Shown here piece by piece: positions 18,918 to 27,023 of a DNA stretch of 64,000 bases; position 1 is the stretch's first letter; every line of letters begins with the position of its first letter. Location: positions 6,699,001-6,763,000 of the forward strand of contig AP018172.1 in assembly GCA_002368175.1 (NCBI GenBank). The letters run 5' to 3'. A program made the position numbers and the translations under genes. The notes below the pieces were generated by a model. The model was given only the letters and a program-made list of their open reading frames with translations. It was not told where the DNA came from and searched no databases. Source of the DNA: Calothrix sp. NIES-2098 (GTDB lineage: Bacteria > Cyanobacteriota > Cyanobacteriia > Cyanobacteriales > Nostocaceae).

Positions 18918-19625
18918 ATGAATTCCAAATTTTTTCAAGCTTTAGCTACTGCTACAACCTTTGCAGGTATTGTCGCTACAAGTGGAGTAGCTAATGCAGC
19001 TACTATCTCAAGTTCAAGTTCTACAGGATTTGGACTCACAAATATTATTGATTCACCTCTTAGCGTCCAAAAGTTTGATGCGTCTCTTGGTACGCTCAAG
19101 AGTGTAAAAATAGACTTTACCGGAGATTTATTAGGAACAGCAAGATTTGAAAATCTCAGCCCCAGTTCCACTCCACTAACAGTAAATCTTGCCAGTAACC
19201 TAGGCTTAAAACTGAATAATCAATCTTTGTTTACGCTCAATCCCCAAAATTCGTTTAACTATCAACTTGGTGGAGCTGATGGTGTCATAGATTTTGGCGG
19301 TACCTCTGGAAAAACTGTCACAGGATTATCAGCTTCACAATCTGATACCAAAACCTACACTGATAGCCAATTTTTGCAGTCTTTTATTGGTAGTGGTAAC
19401 TTAGAATTTTTGTTCTCAGCTTTAGCTCAATCAGGGGTTACGGGATCGGGGAACATGATTACCTCCATCACCACAGAAGCTAAAGCAGGTATAAAAGTCA
19501 CGTATGACTATGATGATTTGAAATCTGTACCTGAACCATCTGCGGCTCTTGGGCTGGGCTTAATTGCAGGAATTGGTATGTTAGCAAAAAATAAGAAAAA
19601 TAGACTAAAAATGCCAAATTTTTAA
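18918..19625 (+). CDS. PEP-CTERM sorted exported protein
   Basis: A 235-residue exported protein. It has an N-terminal signal peptide (about 1-27, ending ANA) and a beta-rich Ser/Thr/Gly-rich body. The C-terminal PEP-CTERM sorting signal is VPEPSA, then the hydrophobic segment LGLGLIAGIGMLA and basic KNKKNR. Such proteins are processed by an exosortase at the membrane and are often linked to extracellular matrix or sheath. The body resembles choice-of-anchor E-type proteins, but I assign this only tentatively. The gene is followed by a strong terminator, so it is probably monocistronic. Confidence 0.88.
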   Translation: MNSKFFQALATATTFAGIVATSGVANAATISSSSSTGFGLTNIIDSPLSVQKFDASLGTLKSVKIDFTGDLLGTARFENLSPSSTPLTVNLASNLGLKLNNQSLFTLNPQNSFNYQLGGADGVIDFGGTSGKTVTGLSASQSDTKTYTDSQFLQSFIGSGNLEFLFSALAQSGVTGSGNMITSITTEAKAGIKVTYDYDDLKSVPEPSAALGLGLIAGIGMLAKNKKNRLKMPNF

Positions 19626-19776
19626 TCCTTGTATCAGCAGTGTTTCTTACTTTGCCATTAAAGAAATTAACTTGTTGATGCTATAGTTAATCATTGTCAA
19701 TGATGGCATAATAGCTGATTTATACTGGTCGATCGGTACTGTTTCGCAGATGATTTTGACAGTTGGCTATATATAG

Positions 19777-19805
19777 AACCCGGATTTGAATTAATCCGGG
19801 TTTTT
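19777..19805 (+). terminator. Rho-independent terminator after PEP-CTERM gene
   Basis: AACCCGGATT (19777-19786), loop TGAATT, AATCCGGGTT (19793-19802), then TTT. A 10-bp perfect stem located 151 bp after the PEP-CTERM stop and 88 bp before the HAD gene. Confidence 0.88.
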
Positions 19806-19892
19806 GCTATGTCGATCAAACAATATAAATTGCTGTTGTGAAAATCCAAAATGGTATAACCTCTTACTGGAAGTTCACAAAGTGGGGAATTT

Positions 19893-20768
19893 ATGGATAA
19901 CGCAGCTGCTACTCATTTTGCATCAACTGCCAAACCGGCGATCGCAACAGAAGAAATTAAACTACTGGTTTTAGATATAGATGGCACAATCTCAGGAAAG
20001 TCTAACACCATCAGCACGCCTGTAAAACAAGCGATCGCCGCAGCGCAAGCGCGAGGAATTCAAGTAGCGATCGCAACAGGTAGAATGTATCGTTCGGCTT
20101 TGCGTTTTCACCAAGAAATTGGCTCTGTTTTACCATTAGCAGCTTATCAAGGAGCTTGGATTCAAGACCCAGCTACCCAGAAGCTTCATCGCCATTTGAC
20201 TGTTTCTAGAGAAATTGCATCCCAGTTACTAGACTACTTTGAACAGCCGCAGTTGCGATCGCTTCTATCCGTTCATTTCTATATCAACGACCAGCTTTAT
20301 GTGCGAGAGTTAACAACAGAAACCAAAATCTACGCACAACGTTCTGGTATCACCGCGATTCCCGTAGGAGATTTGCGTCAAGCTTTAAATAATGAACCGA
20401 CCAAGGTTTTGGCTTTGTGTGATGACACTGATGTCATCGAAAAGATCTTGGGCAATTTGCGCCTTCAATACACACCAGCAGAACTTTACCTGACAACATC
20501 CGTTGCTACCTTTTTTGAGGCGACTAACGCCTCTGTAAACAAGGGAACTGCTGTGCGTTACCTAGCCGAAGAATTACTAGGATTGCAAAGCTCCAACGTG
20601 ATGACTATTGGTGATAACTTCAATGATGTGGAAATGCTAGAGTATGCTGGCGTTGGTGTCGCTATGGGTAATGCACCAGCAGGAGTAAAAGCGATCGCTA
20701 ACTGGGTAGCTCCTACTGTAGAGGAAGATGGAGCCGCTGTAGCAATTGAACAACTTTTACTGTCTTAG
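19893..20768 (+). CDS. Cof-type HAD-IIB family phosphatase
   Basis: A HAD hydrolase of 291 residues. Motif I is LVLDIDGTI (nucleophile Asp about residue 29). Motif II Thr lies in AIATGRM, motif III is a Lys in the NKGTA segment, and motif IV is TIGDNFNDVEML. The C2B cap between motifs II and III (about 90-200) places it in the Cof/YbjI-like sugar-phosphate or flavin-nucleotide phosphatase group; the substrate is unknown. The start at 19893 follows a GGGGA element by six bases. It is followed by the 3' end of the oppositely oriented Yfr2-type RNA. Confidence 0.9.
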   Translation: MDNAAATHFASTAKPAIATEEIKLLVLDIDGTISGKSNTISTPVKQAIAAAQARGIQVAIATGRMYRSALRFHQEIGSVLPLAAYQGAWIQDPATQKLHRHLTVSREIASQLLDYFEQPQLRSLLSVHFYINDQLYVRELTTETKIYAQRSGITAIPVGDLRQALNNEPTKVLALCDDTDVIEKILGNLRLQYTPAELYLTTSVATFFEATNASVNKGTAVRYLAEELLGLQSSNVMTIGDNFNDVEMLEYAGVGVAMGNAPAGVKAIANWVAPTVEEDGAAVAIEQLLLS

Positions 20769-20799
20769 AGCTATCGAAAAAATTTGCTTTCTATAAAAT

Positions 20800-20866
20800 C
20801 AGAAAGGACACCGACGACTGGCCGTGTTTCGTCTCGGTGCCCCTGCTGGTTCGCTCCTCACACACC
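20800..20866 (-). ncRNA. Yfr2-family small RNA
   Basis: Minus strand, about 67 nt. It starts near G20866 with GGTGTGTGAGGAGCGAACC, where GGT and ACC can close a loop exposing GTGTGAGGAG. That motif is the exact reverse complement of the conserved Yfr1 motif CUCCUCACAC, a hallmark reported for the cyanobacterial Yfr2 family. The 3' half is an intrinsic terminator: GGGCACCGA (20842-20834) pairs with TCGGTGTCC (20814-20806; one G-U pair), followed by TTTCT. A consensus promoter lies directly upstream. Family assignment is from memory of the motif and architecture; transcript ends are inferred. Confidence 0.8.
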
Positions 20867-20870
20867 TGAT

Positions 20871-20899
20871 AATATAGCCGATGTGATTAATTCAGTCAA
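20871..20899 (-). promoter_or_regulatory. Sigma70-type promoter of the Yfr2-type RNA
   Basis: On the minus strand TTGACT (20899-20894), a 17-bp spacer and TATATT (20876-20871) form a near-consensus promoter. The predicted start, G20866 or thereabouts, coincides with the first base of the conserved RNA element. Confidence 0.78.
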
Positions 20900-20975
20900 T
20901 AGATGTTATATAAATTTATATTTCTTCCTTCAGAGGGTTTACTGACAAATCCTTTGCTATTGAAAACCACTTGAT

Positions 20976-21932
20976 TCATAGCTCTAAAGGAGCAAAAACT
21001 CCTAGTTTTTCTTCGAGTAATAACTTCAATACATGTTGAGTAGCCATCACTAATCCCAGTCTGGCTTGCGCTAGCAGTGGCGACTTAATTTTTACTTTGC
21101 CCCAAATGCGACACTGGCTCCAGAAATTTTCAAAAGCTTGGCTCAAATCTAGCGCGACTTTTTCCCAATTGATTGCACTGCCAAAACTATCGCATTTGAG
21201 ATTATCTACTACCTCGACTAACTTACTAATTAAACGACCTTCGGCTGGATGATTGAGGCGAAGTTTTTCTTCGTTGTTAAGCCAAGGTATAGGGTTAGGG
21301 TAAAGGATACTCGCCAAAGCTTGTCCGGCGATGCTGAGTAGTGGTTTTTGCTGCTCCCGACTTATTGCTGTATCTGTAAGCACGTCTTGGAGTTGAATTA
21401 ATTCCTCGCGGTGAGCCTGCTGTAATAGCGAATAGCAGCGTGCATGGGCGTATTGCACGGCAAATAAGCTTTGTGGATTTATAATGTTTAAATTATTTGT
21501 TTTGCTTATCTGTTGCCCTAAACTCCCCATAGTCAGATGTTGTAACCAAGCCGCTAACATTAAGTGAGACAATTCTAAATAAATCCAGCCAGGGGGAACT
21601 ACTTCAACTTGAAAAACGTCGCCACAAGTCTTCCATAAGTCGGAGGCGATCGCATTTGCTATGTCCACAGCTTTTTGATTCTGAGATTTTTCTAACCGCA
21701 GGGCTATACCAGAAATATATAAAATTCTTTTTTCATCTCTACCTTTATATAGAGGAAATTTTCCTTGTTTTATGCATACATTCTCAGCTTCACAGGTATA
21801 AACACTTAAAGATTTTTTGATGTAGCTATATGTTAACTGCTTAATTGCTGTGTATTTACTAACTAGTAGCTGAAAACGCACGTAGTTATTGATGAAGACA
21901 GCCTCATCTCCAATTTGTGGATTTTCTGTCAT
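20976..21932 (-). CDS. ArgS-like DALR anticodon-binding protein lacking catalytic core
   Basis: A 318-residue protein resembling the two ends of arginyl-tRNA synthetase without the Rossmann aminoacylation domain. The first part (about 65-125) matches the ArgS N-terminal domain style (SGIALRLEK, then VEVVPPGWIYLELS). The second part has AVQYAHARCYSLLQQA (about 155-172) and a C-terminal DALR-like helical domain ending SPLLAQARLGLVMATQHVLK. HIGH and KMSKS motifs are absent, so it cannot aminoacylate. DALR-domain stand-alone proteins are known in cyanobacteria; the function is unknown, with tRNA binding or regulation plausible. The Yfr2-type RNA lies immediately 3' on the same strand. Confidence 0.7.
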   Translation of the reverse strand: MTENPQIGDEAVFINNYVRFQLLVSKYTAIKQLTYSYIKKSLSVYTCEAENVCIKQGKFPLYKGRDEKRILYISGIALRLEKSQNQKAVDIANAIASDLWKTCGDVFQVEVVPPGWIYLELSHLMLAAWLQHLTMGSLGQQISKTNNLNIINPQSLFAVQYAHARCYSLLQQAHREELIQLQDVLTDTAISREQQKPLLSIAGQALASILYPNPIPWLNNEEKLRLNHPAEGRLISKLVEVVDNLKCDSFGSAINWEKVALDLSQAFENFWSQCRIWGKVKIKSPLLAQARLGLVMATQHVLKLLLEEKLGVFAPLEL

Positions 21933-22094
21933 CTATCAAAAGTTATAAGTTTCTTCCTGATAAAGAAAAATGAGAGTAGAATAAAATTTGATGAATATTC
22001 AATGAATAGTGGGTAAACTTTACTACCATCATTGTACAGTAAGAAGTATAACAAAAAGAGTAGAGAGCAAATTGCTTTCTGTTCTTTGGATGGC

Positions 22095-22127
22095 TGGCGC
22101 TGATTAGGCGTTAAGCCTGTCTCGCCA
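22095..22127 (+). promoter_or_regulatory. Structured leader hairpin before Crp/Fnr gene
   Basis: TGGCG (22095-22099) pairs with CGCCA (22123-22127). An inner stem AGGC (22106-22109) pairs with GCCT (22115-22118). This double-stem structure lies 28 bp before the chosen start codon and could affect translation. No known riboswitch class is recognised. Confidence 0.35.
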
Positions 22128-22154
22128 ACACAAAGACACTCCTTGCACCTTTTT

Positions 22155-22913
22155 ATGACGTCTTTGTCTTCAGCCGAACGCTCTTTGTTACCTATGCAAT
22201 CTCCATCCTCCTTTTCAGAGGCTTCACGTCCTTTTTTGACTTGGCAACGCATTCTTGATTGGGCTCAAGAACACTATCGCTGCCGCACTTTCAGCAAAGA
22301 TGAACGCATTCCAGCTAGACCTGGATTGCTATATTTGGTGCAAAGAGGTGCGATTCGTATGGTAGGAACCGCCCAAGTCAGCGCTACTGCCAGTCAGTTA
22401 ACATCTCGACGCATTAACAGAACTCCAGAAGAAGCTTTCTTAGGTTTTGTTGGAGCCGGACAACCGTTTGAAATTGTTGCTCAGTCACCATTCACACTCC
22501 AGGCTTACGCTCATGTTGACCAAACTGCGGTGCTGTGGATGTACTGGCACGACTTGGATAACTGGCCTCACTTCCGTCGCGAAGTTATGGATGCCTTTAG
22601 ATATCAGCACCAACGTAAGTTGCTGTGGCTGAGTGCCTTGGGACAACGCCGTACAATTGACCGACTCCTAGGATTCCTCACTTTGTTGATTGAGGAATAT
22701 GGCGAGCCTGCAATGAGCGAAACCGATCCCGATGTTATCCGTGGTTATTGTCTGCCTTTCCCCCTAACCCATGCCCAAATTGGTAGCGCAATCGGTTCGA
22801 CTCGTGTTACCGTTACCCGTTTAATGGGCAAGTTACGTCAACGTGGCTTAATCCTTACCCAAGGAGATAATCTAATTTGCTTACCAGCAGAGTCGATTAA
22901 TAGAGCCAGCTAA
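22155..22913 (+). CDS. Crp/Fnr family transcriptional regulator
   Basis: A Crp/Fnr-type regulator of about 252 residues. The sensory beta roll (about 45-150) includes RPGLLYLVQRGAIRMVG. The C-terminal winged helix has PLTHAQIGSAIGSTRVTVTR (about residues 210-229), a strong recognition helix of this family. It lacks four conserved N-terminal cysteines, so it is not an FNR-type iron-sulfur sensor. I took the ATG at 22155; the longer frame begins with TTG at 22143, and a downstream ATG at 22194 is also possible since no start has a clear ribosome-binding site. Targets are unknown. It is divergent from the ArgS-like gene. Confidence 0.82.
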   Translation: MTSLSSAERSLLPMQSPSSFSEASRPFLTWQRILDWAQEHYRCRTFSKDERIPARPGLLYLVQRGAIRMVGTAQVSATASQLTSRRINRTPEEAFLGFVGAGQPFEIVAQSPFTLQAYAHVDQTAVLWMYWHDLDNWPHFRREVMDAFRYQHQRKLLWLSALGQRRTIDRLLGFLTLLIEEYGEPAMSETDPDVIRGYCLPFPLTHAQIGSAIGSTRVTVTRLMGKLRQRGLILTQGDNLICLPAESINRAS

Positions 22914-22942
22914 AGTTCAGATCTGCTGTCAATAAGCAGGTG

Positions 22943-23989
22943 TCAGCGAATTTTGACAAACCCAGCCTGGGTTATCAGTTCCTGTCCCTGCTCACTTAAA
23001 AGTAAGTTGGCATAAGCAATACCTGCTTGCTGCTCGATTTGACCAGTCTGTTTGACCACCACAAACAGATTGCGTGTAATCGGGTATTTTCCAGATTGGA
23101 AAGCCTCAATGTTCAATTTGTTTCTTTTGCCAGGACATTCATTGGGGAAGACAAATGGTTCTTGGTAGGGAGCAACGTACTTCCCTTGCGTTCGCCCCAA
23201 CGGTAAGGGTTTAATTGAGCATTGAGGAACCACCTCTGGGGCAGAAGCATAATAAATACCACCAGGACTACTAGCCAATTTTTGCAAGGCTTGGGTGGTA
23301 GTGGAGACAAATTCCACTTGCGATCCAAAAGATTGACCACCCAAAATGTCTTGGACAAAAAGTTCTACTGTGCCGCCATCAGAGATGCGTCGAGAATAAG
23401 GCTTAATCGGAAGATTTATGCCACCTACTTGGTTCCAATTATTGATTTTGCCAGTATAGATAGATTTGAGCTGGTCTAAGGTCAGCCCTGGAATATTTAA
23501 ATTGGGATTAACTGCTACTGCTAATCCATCGATTGCTACACCAATTTGATTTAGACTAAATCCACGCTGTTGGGCGCGGCTTAATTCTCGATCTAAAACT
23601 GGCCTAGAGGACTGAGCAAAGGCTAGCTGACCGTCGATTAGCGATTGTATACCCGTACCAGAACCAGGAGACCCATTGCTGGGTTCTACATAGCGTAAGC
23701 GAAACTCTGGTCTGGCTACTGTGATTGCTGGGTCAACTGTTAGTCGAATTGGTGCCCAAGATGTGCTGCCTCCGTAGTTAAATAATCCTGTAGGAACATT
23801 TTGTATAGATGTAAAGGTTTTGCCGCTGGGTTTTCCTGTGGAAGCCTGGGGGTTATTTGTTTTGTTAGAAATAGTTTGATTAAGATTAAAACCAGAATTT
23901 TTGGTAAACCACCAGAAGCCACCACCTATCAGCCCAGCAGTGATTGCTAGAGACAAGATTAGAATAGGTATTTCATTTTTTTGGGACAT
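22943..23989 (-). CDS. Membrane-anchored PstS-like phosphate-binding protein
   Basis: A 348-residue periplasmic-binding-protein-like domain behind one N-terminal transmembrane segment (about 8-28), with no lipobox. PstS-family motifs include FNYGGSTSWAPI (ligand loop), SPGSGTGIQSL, LAFAQSSRPV and GIYYASAPEV. PstS proteins bind inorganic phosphate for an ABC importer, but no pstC, pstA or pstB is nearby, so this may be a sensor or an accessory binder rather than a transporter component. It is a tandem paralog of the next gene upstream (24248-25276), 258 bp away. Its own upstream region has only one box-like octamer. Confidence 0.82.
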   Translation of the reverse strand: MSQKNEIPILILSLAITAGLIGGGFWWFTKNSGFNLNQTISNKTNNPQASTGKPSGKTFTSIQNVPTGLFNYGGSTSWAPIRLTVDPAITVARPEFRLRYVEPSNGSPGSGTGIQSLIDGQLAFAQSSRPVLDRELSRAQQRGFSLNQIGVAIDGLAVAVNPNLNIPGLTLDQLKSIYTGKINNWNQVGGINLPIKPYSRRISDGGTVELFVQDILGGQSFGSQVEFVSTTTQALQKLASSPGGIYYASAPEVVPQCSIKPLPLGRTQGKYVAPYQEPFVFPNECPGKRNKLNIEAFQSGKYPITRNLFVVVKQTGQIEQQAGIAYANLLLSEQGQELITQAGFVKIR

Positions 23990-24247
23990 AGCACGTAACC
24001 TTGTATGTCGGTTAAATACAACTAGTGACTAAATGTTAAAATTTTTTAATTTTAAGTTTTGGATTGAAATATTTGCTCTGGCAAAATTTAATTTAAAAAT
24101 TGACAAAGTAAGTATTTTAAATCATCAAAACATACTGTTAAAGACAATTTAAAATTGCTTATCCAAGCTCCTATATACATTAAGTCTCTGCCAAGCATTA
24201 CAAGGCAAGGATCAATGTAAAATCTAAAATTCCAAATTTCAACTTAA

Positions 24248-25276
24248 TTAACGAATTCTAACAAATCCAGCTTTACCAATTAATTCCTGACCTCGATCTG
24301 TTATCAGCCAGTTAGCATAAGCTTCTCCGGCTTGTTGATCGCTTTGTCCATTTTGTTTAATAATTACAAATAGCCGCCTAGTGATTGGGTATTCACCTTT
24401 TTGGAAAGCGACTGCATTAATTTGGTTACGTTGTTGCGGGCAGTTTTGCAGGGAAGTAAAAGGCTCTTTATAAGGCGGAATAAGTCGATCGGATTTTCGT
24501 CCTATGGGTAAGGGCTTAACAGTACATTGTCCAACTACTTCTGGGGCAGAAGCATAGTAAATTCCCCCAGGATTATTTGCCAATTCTTTTAAGGCTTGAG
24601 TTGTAGTCGGAATAAATTTAACATTGGCACCAAATTTTTCTCCTCCCATGACATTTTGATCGAAAAATTCAATCGTGCCTCCCTCTTCTAAACGTCGAGA
24701 GTAGGGTGTAATGGATAAATTAGGGCCATTCACCTGTTGCCAGTTAGTCAACTTGCCCGTGTAAATATCTTTAAGCTGTGCTAACGTTAAACCTGGAATT
24801 TGCAGATTGGGATTTACGGCGATCGCAATTCCATCAATCGCTACAGGAATTTCTTTTAGTTGAAAACCCCGTTGTTTTGCTTTTTGGTATTCCTCATCTT
24901 TAAGAGAGCGTGATGATTGAGAAAAAGCTAGTTGGTTATCTAAAAGCATTTTAATTCCCGTACCAGAACCAGGAGCACCAGTAGTAGGATCGGTGTAGCG
25001 TAATTGATATTTAAGCCAAAGCTTTTGAATTTCTGGGTCTACTTCTTTGCGAATGGTCGCCCAAGTAGTACTTCCCCCATAACTAAACAATCCTGAAGGA
25101 ACATTTATGTTTTGGGTCAATGTATCTTTATCCGGGCGAGTTTGGTTAATAGTTAAACTATTAATTACGCCAGAATTATTAGCCAACCACCAAAATACAC
25201 CACCTACTAACCCTAGTGTAATTACTAAAGTTATAGCCAAAACTCCAGTTTCATTAGTTCCGTTTTTTGGCGACAT
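24248..25276 (-). CDS. Membrane-anchored PstS-like phosphate-binding protein (paralog)
   Basis: A 342-residue paralog of the preceding protein in the same layout: a transmembrane anchor (about 12-32) followed by the PstS-like domain with FSYGGSTTWATI, APGSGTGIKML, LAFSQSSRSL and GIYYASAPEVVGQC. I chose the ATG at 25276 (MSPKNGTNE), which aligns with the paralog start; a longer frame from 25309 would place the start codon only 13 bp from the Pho-box-like repeats. Those repeats suggest induction by SphR on phosphate starvation. The upstream same-strand neighbour is a transmembrane Ser/Thr kinase. Confidence 0.84.
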   Translation of the reverse strand: MSPKNGTNETGVLAITLVITLGLVGGVFWWLANNSGVINSLTINQTRPDKDTLTQNINVPSGLFSYGGSTTWATIRKEVDPEIQKLWLKYQLRYTDPTTGAPGSGTGIKMLLDNQLAFSQSSRSLKDEEYQKAKQRGFQLKEIPVAIDGIAIAVNPNLQIPGLTLAQLKDIYTGKLTNWQQVNGPNLSITPYSRRLEEGGTIEFFDQNVMGGEKFGANVKFIPTTTQALKELANNPGGIYYASAPEVVGQCTVKPLPIGRKSDRLIPPYKEPFTSLQNCPQQRNQINAVAFQKGEYPITRRLFVIIKQNGQSDQQAGEAYANWLITDRGQELIGKAGFVRIR

Positions 25277-25321
25277 AGCTGTTATTTTGATTTTTATCTT
25301 TAAAGGCAATGTCCCATTTTG

Positions 25322-25351
25322 AAGTTGATGCTAGGTTAAGATTAGGTTAAA
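25322..25351 (-). promoter_or_regulatory. SphR/Pho box-like triple repeat
   Basis: On the minus strand three 8-bp boxes are spaced by exactly 3 bp: TTTAACCT (25351-25344), CTTAACCT (25340-25333) and ATCAACTT (25329-25322). The first two match the cyanobacterial SphR consensus PyTTAAPyPy(T/A) fully and the third weakly. The array lies 46 bp upstream of the PstS-like start codon at 25276, and the sphR-sphS operon is in the same window. Confidence 0.68.
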
Positions 25352-25405
25352 GGTTGATTTTTGCTGGTCAAGCAACTTGCTTTAAGTAATTACACTAGTA
25401 AGCAT

Positions 25406-26797
25406 TTAAAGAATTAGAGAAAGTAATTTATAAATCAGGCGAAATAGTGCAGTTAAGGCAATACTTACTAAAGCTGCGGCAAATGCTAGTATCAATATTT
25501 GCTGAATGCCAAGTTCACCACGTAACAAAGGTACGAAAAATATTAGAGCAAAAGTAACTCCAGGAATAATTAATAAATCTAGTTTTTCAATCCACCTTCT
25601 CGTTTGGGCAAAAATCAGTATTCCTACAATTACAACAGAAATACCTAGGGTAATGACGGGGTTATGTATCAGGCTCAAACAAGCGATCGCAATTAATGCA
25701 CCTTCAAACCCGCTAAAGGCAGCTCCCCCTAACAATTCCCATGTAGAAAAGGCTGGGATAGCTGTTGGAGTATGTGAGATAGCTGGACTAGAACTATGTG
25801 TTGCAGGCGAAGATGTGGGTGTAATGTGTGTAGGTGGTATTATTTGTGCCTGGTAAATTTCTGCAAGTGCATCTAAAACTTCTTGCGCTGACTGAAACCG
25901 TTGATTAGCAGCAGGGAGGAGCATTTTGTCTAGAATATCAGCTAGACGAGGATTAATCGCGACTTGTGTTCGCCATTTCCACTGATTGCTATAGCCATCA
26001 AATAACTTAGTTGCTTCCTGACCAGTCAATAAGGTCAAAACAGTTACAGCTAGAGCATATAAATCTGTAGATGGAAAAACTTGATTTCCGGCCATCTGTT
26101 CAGGCGGTGCAAATCCCATAGAGTAAATGCCTGTGGAAGAAGCCGCAGGTGCATTTGTGACTTGTTTCACTGCACCAAAATCTAATAGGAAGAGTTTGCC
26201 ATCACGACGACGCATGATATTAGAGGGTTTAATATCTCTGTGAATAATACCTTTTTCATGAACAAACTTAAGTATTTTGAGGATTTCTTGCAGTACCTCT
26301 AAAATTTCTGTTTCAGAAAATCTACCTTTAGTAATTAATTCTTCCTCAAGATTTTGCCCGTTAATATATTCTTGTACTAAATAAAAAAATTGGTCTTGCT
26401 GTCCTGGTTGTAAGCTAGGAACTGTCATCGGAAAGAAAGCAAACAAATCAGGAATTTGCTCGTGTTCGTTACCTATATGTGCTAGAACTTCTGCTTCTCT
26501 TTCAAATAGCTGTTGGGCTATTTGCAGTTGAGCAGTGGTTAAGTTCCCTGTAGGTTGAAATTGCTTCACTACACATTGACGCATTCCCGGAATCCGGCGA
26601 TCGCGTGCTAAAAATGCTGCGCCAAACCCTCCCCTACCTAAGAGCTTCATTGGTACATATCGACCATCAAGCATTAAAGGCATTCCACAGGTAGTACAGT
26701 ATTTTTGCTGGGCTGTTTTCAGTGTGGTGTGATCGTCTAAATCCGCAAAATAGTTTTGTGGACGCGGACAGCGTGGACGAGTGCAGTAAACTTCCAT
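25406..26797 (-). CDS. Transmembrane Ser/Thr protein kinase with 4-Cys prefix
   Basis: A Hanks-type kinase of 463 residues. The N-terminal prefix has four cysteines, C5, C10, C34 and C37, typical of cyanobacterial 4-Cys kinases and probably metal-binding. The kinase domain (about 48-320) has the glycine loop GRGGFG, K78 in VVKQF, the catalytic HRDIKPSN (D188) and DFG (D206), so it looks active. A Pro/Thr/Ser-rich linker precedes about four to five C-terminal membrane segments (350-463). It lies directly upstream, same strand, of two PstS-like genes with a Pho-box-like site in between. That suggests a role linked to phosphate, but this is inference. Confidence 0.88.
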   Translation of the reverse strand: MEVYCTRPRCPRPQNYFADLDDHTTLKTAQQKYCTTCGMPLMLDGRYVPMKLLGRGGFGAAFLARDRRIPGMRQCVVKQFQPTGNLTTAQLQIAQQLFEREAEVLAHIGNEHEQIPDLFAFFPMTVPSLQPGQQDQFFYLVQEYINGQNLEEELITKGRFSETEILEVLQEILKILKFVHEKGIIHRDIKPSNIMRRRDGKLFLLDFGAVKQVTNAPAASSTGIYSMGFAPPEQMAGNQVFPSTDLYALAVTVLTLLTGQEATKLFDGYSNQWKWRTQVAINPRLADILDKMLLPAANQRFQSAQEVLDALAEIYQAQIIPPTHITPTSSPATHSSSPAISHTPTAIPAFSTWELLGGAAFSGFEGALIAIACLSLIHNPVITLGISVVIVGILIFAQTRRWIEKLDLLIIPGVTFALIFFVPLLRGELGIQQILILAFAAALVSIALTALFRLIYKLLSLIL

Positions 26798-26810
26798 TGT
26801 AGTTATTCGT

Positions 26811-26852
26811 CAATAGTCCATAGTCAATAGTCCATAGTCAGTAGTCCATCGT
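26811..26852. repeat. Heptanucleotide tandem repeat (STRR)
   Basis: Six degenerate 7-bp units alternate CAATAGT and CCATAGT, the last ones drifting to CAGTAGT and CCATCGT. The sequence is just upstream of the kinase start codon. Short tandemly repeated heptamers (STRR) are known from heterocystous cyanobacteria. Confidence 0.85.
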
Positions 26853-27023
26853 ACAGTGGGCGCGTCAATAAATAACTCCCATCTACAATTTTGGCGTTAG
26901 TAGTGTTCGTCGAAAAACAGAACGCTGCTGACACCCAGCAAGAATAAGAGTAGCCGCTTTGGCTCTGCAATACTAGACACAAGCCTAGAGTAAACCTAAC
27001 AGTAATTGTCTTGTGAACTAATT

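Noticed and set aside
20854..20863. Plus-strand match to the Yfr1 motif CTCCTCACAC
   Set aside because: No plus-strand promoter or terminator fits; promoter, structure and T-run all support the minus-strand Yfr2-type RNA, whose loop is complementary to that motif.
21929..22252. 107-codon minus-strand frame overlapping the Crp/Fnr gene start
   Set aside because: Its N-terminal half is antisense to the Crp/Fnr coding sequence, and the rest is AT-rich upstream DNA; no ribosome-binding site or domain.
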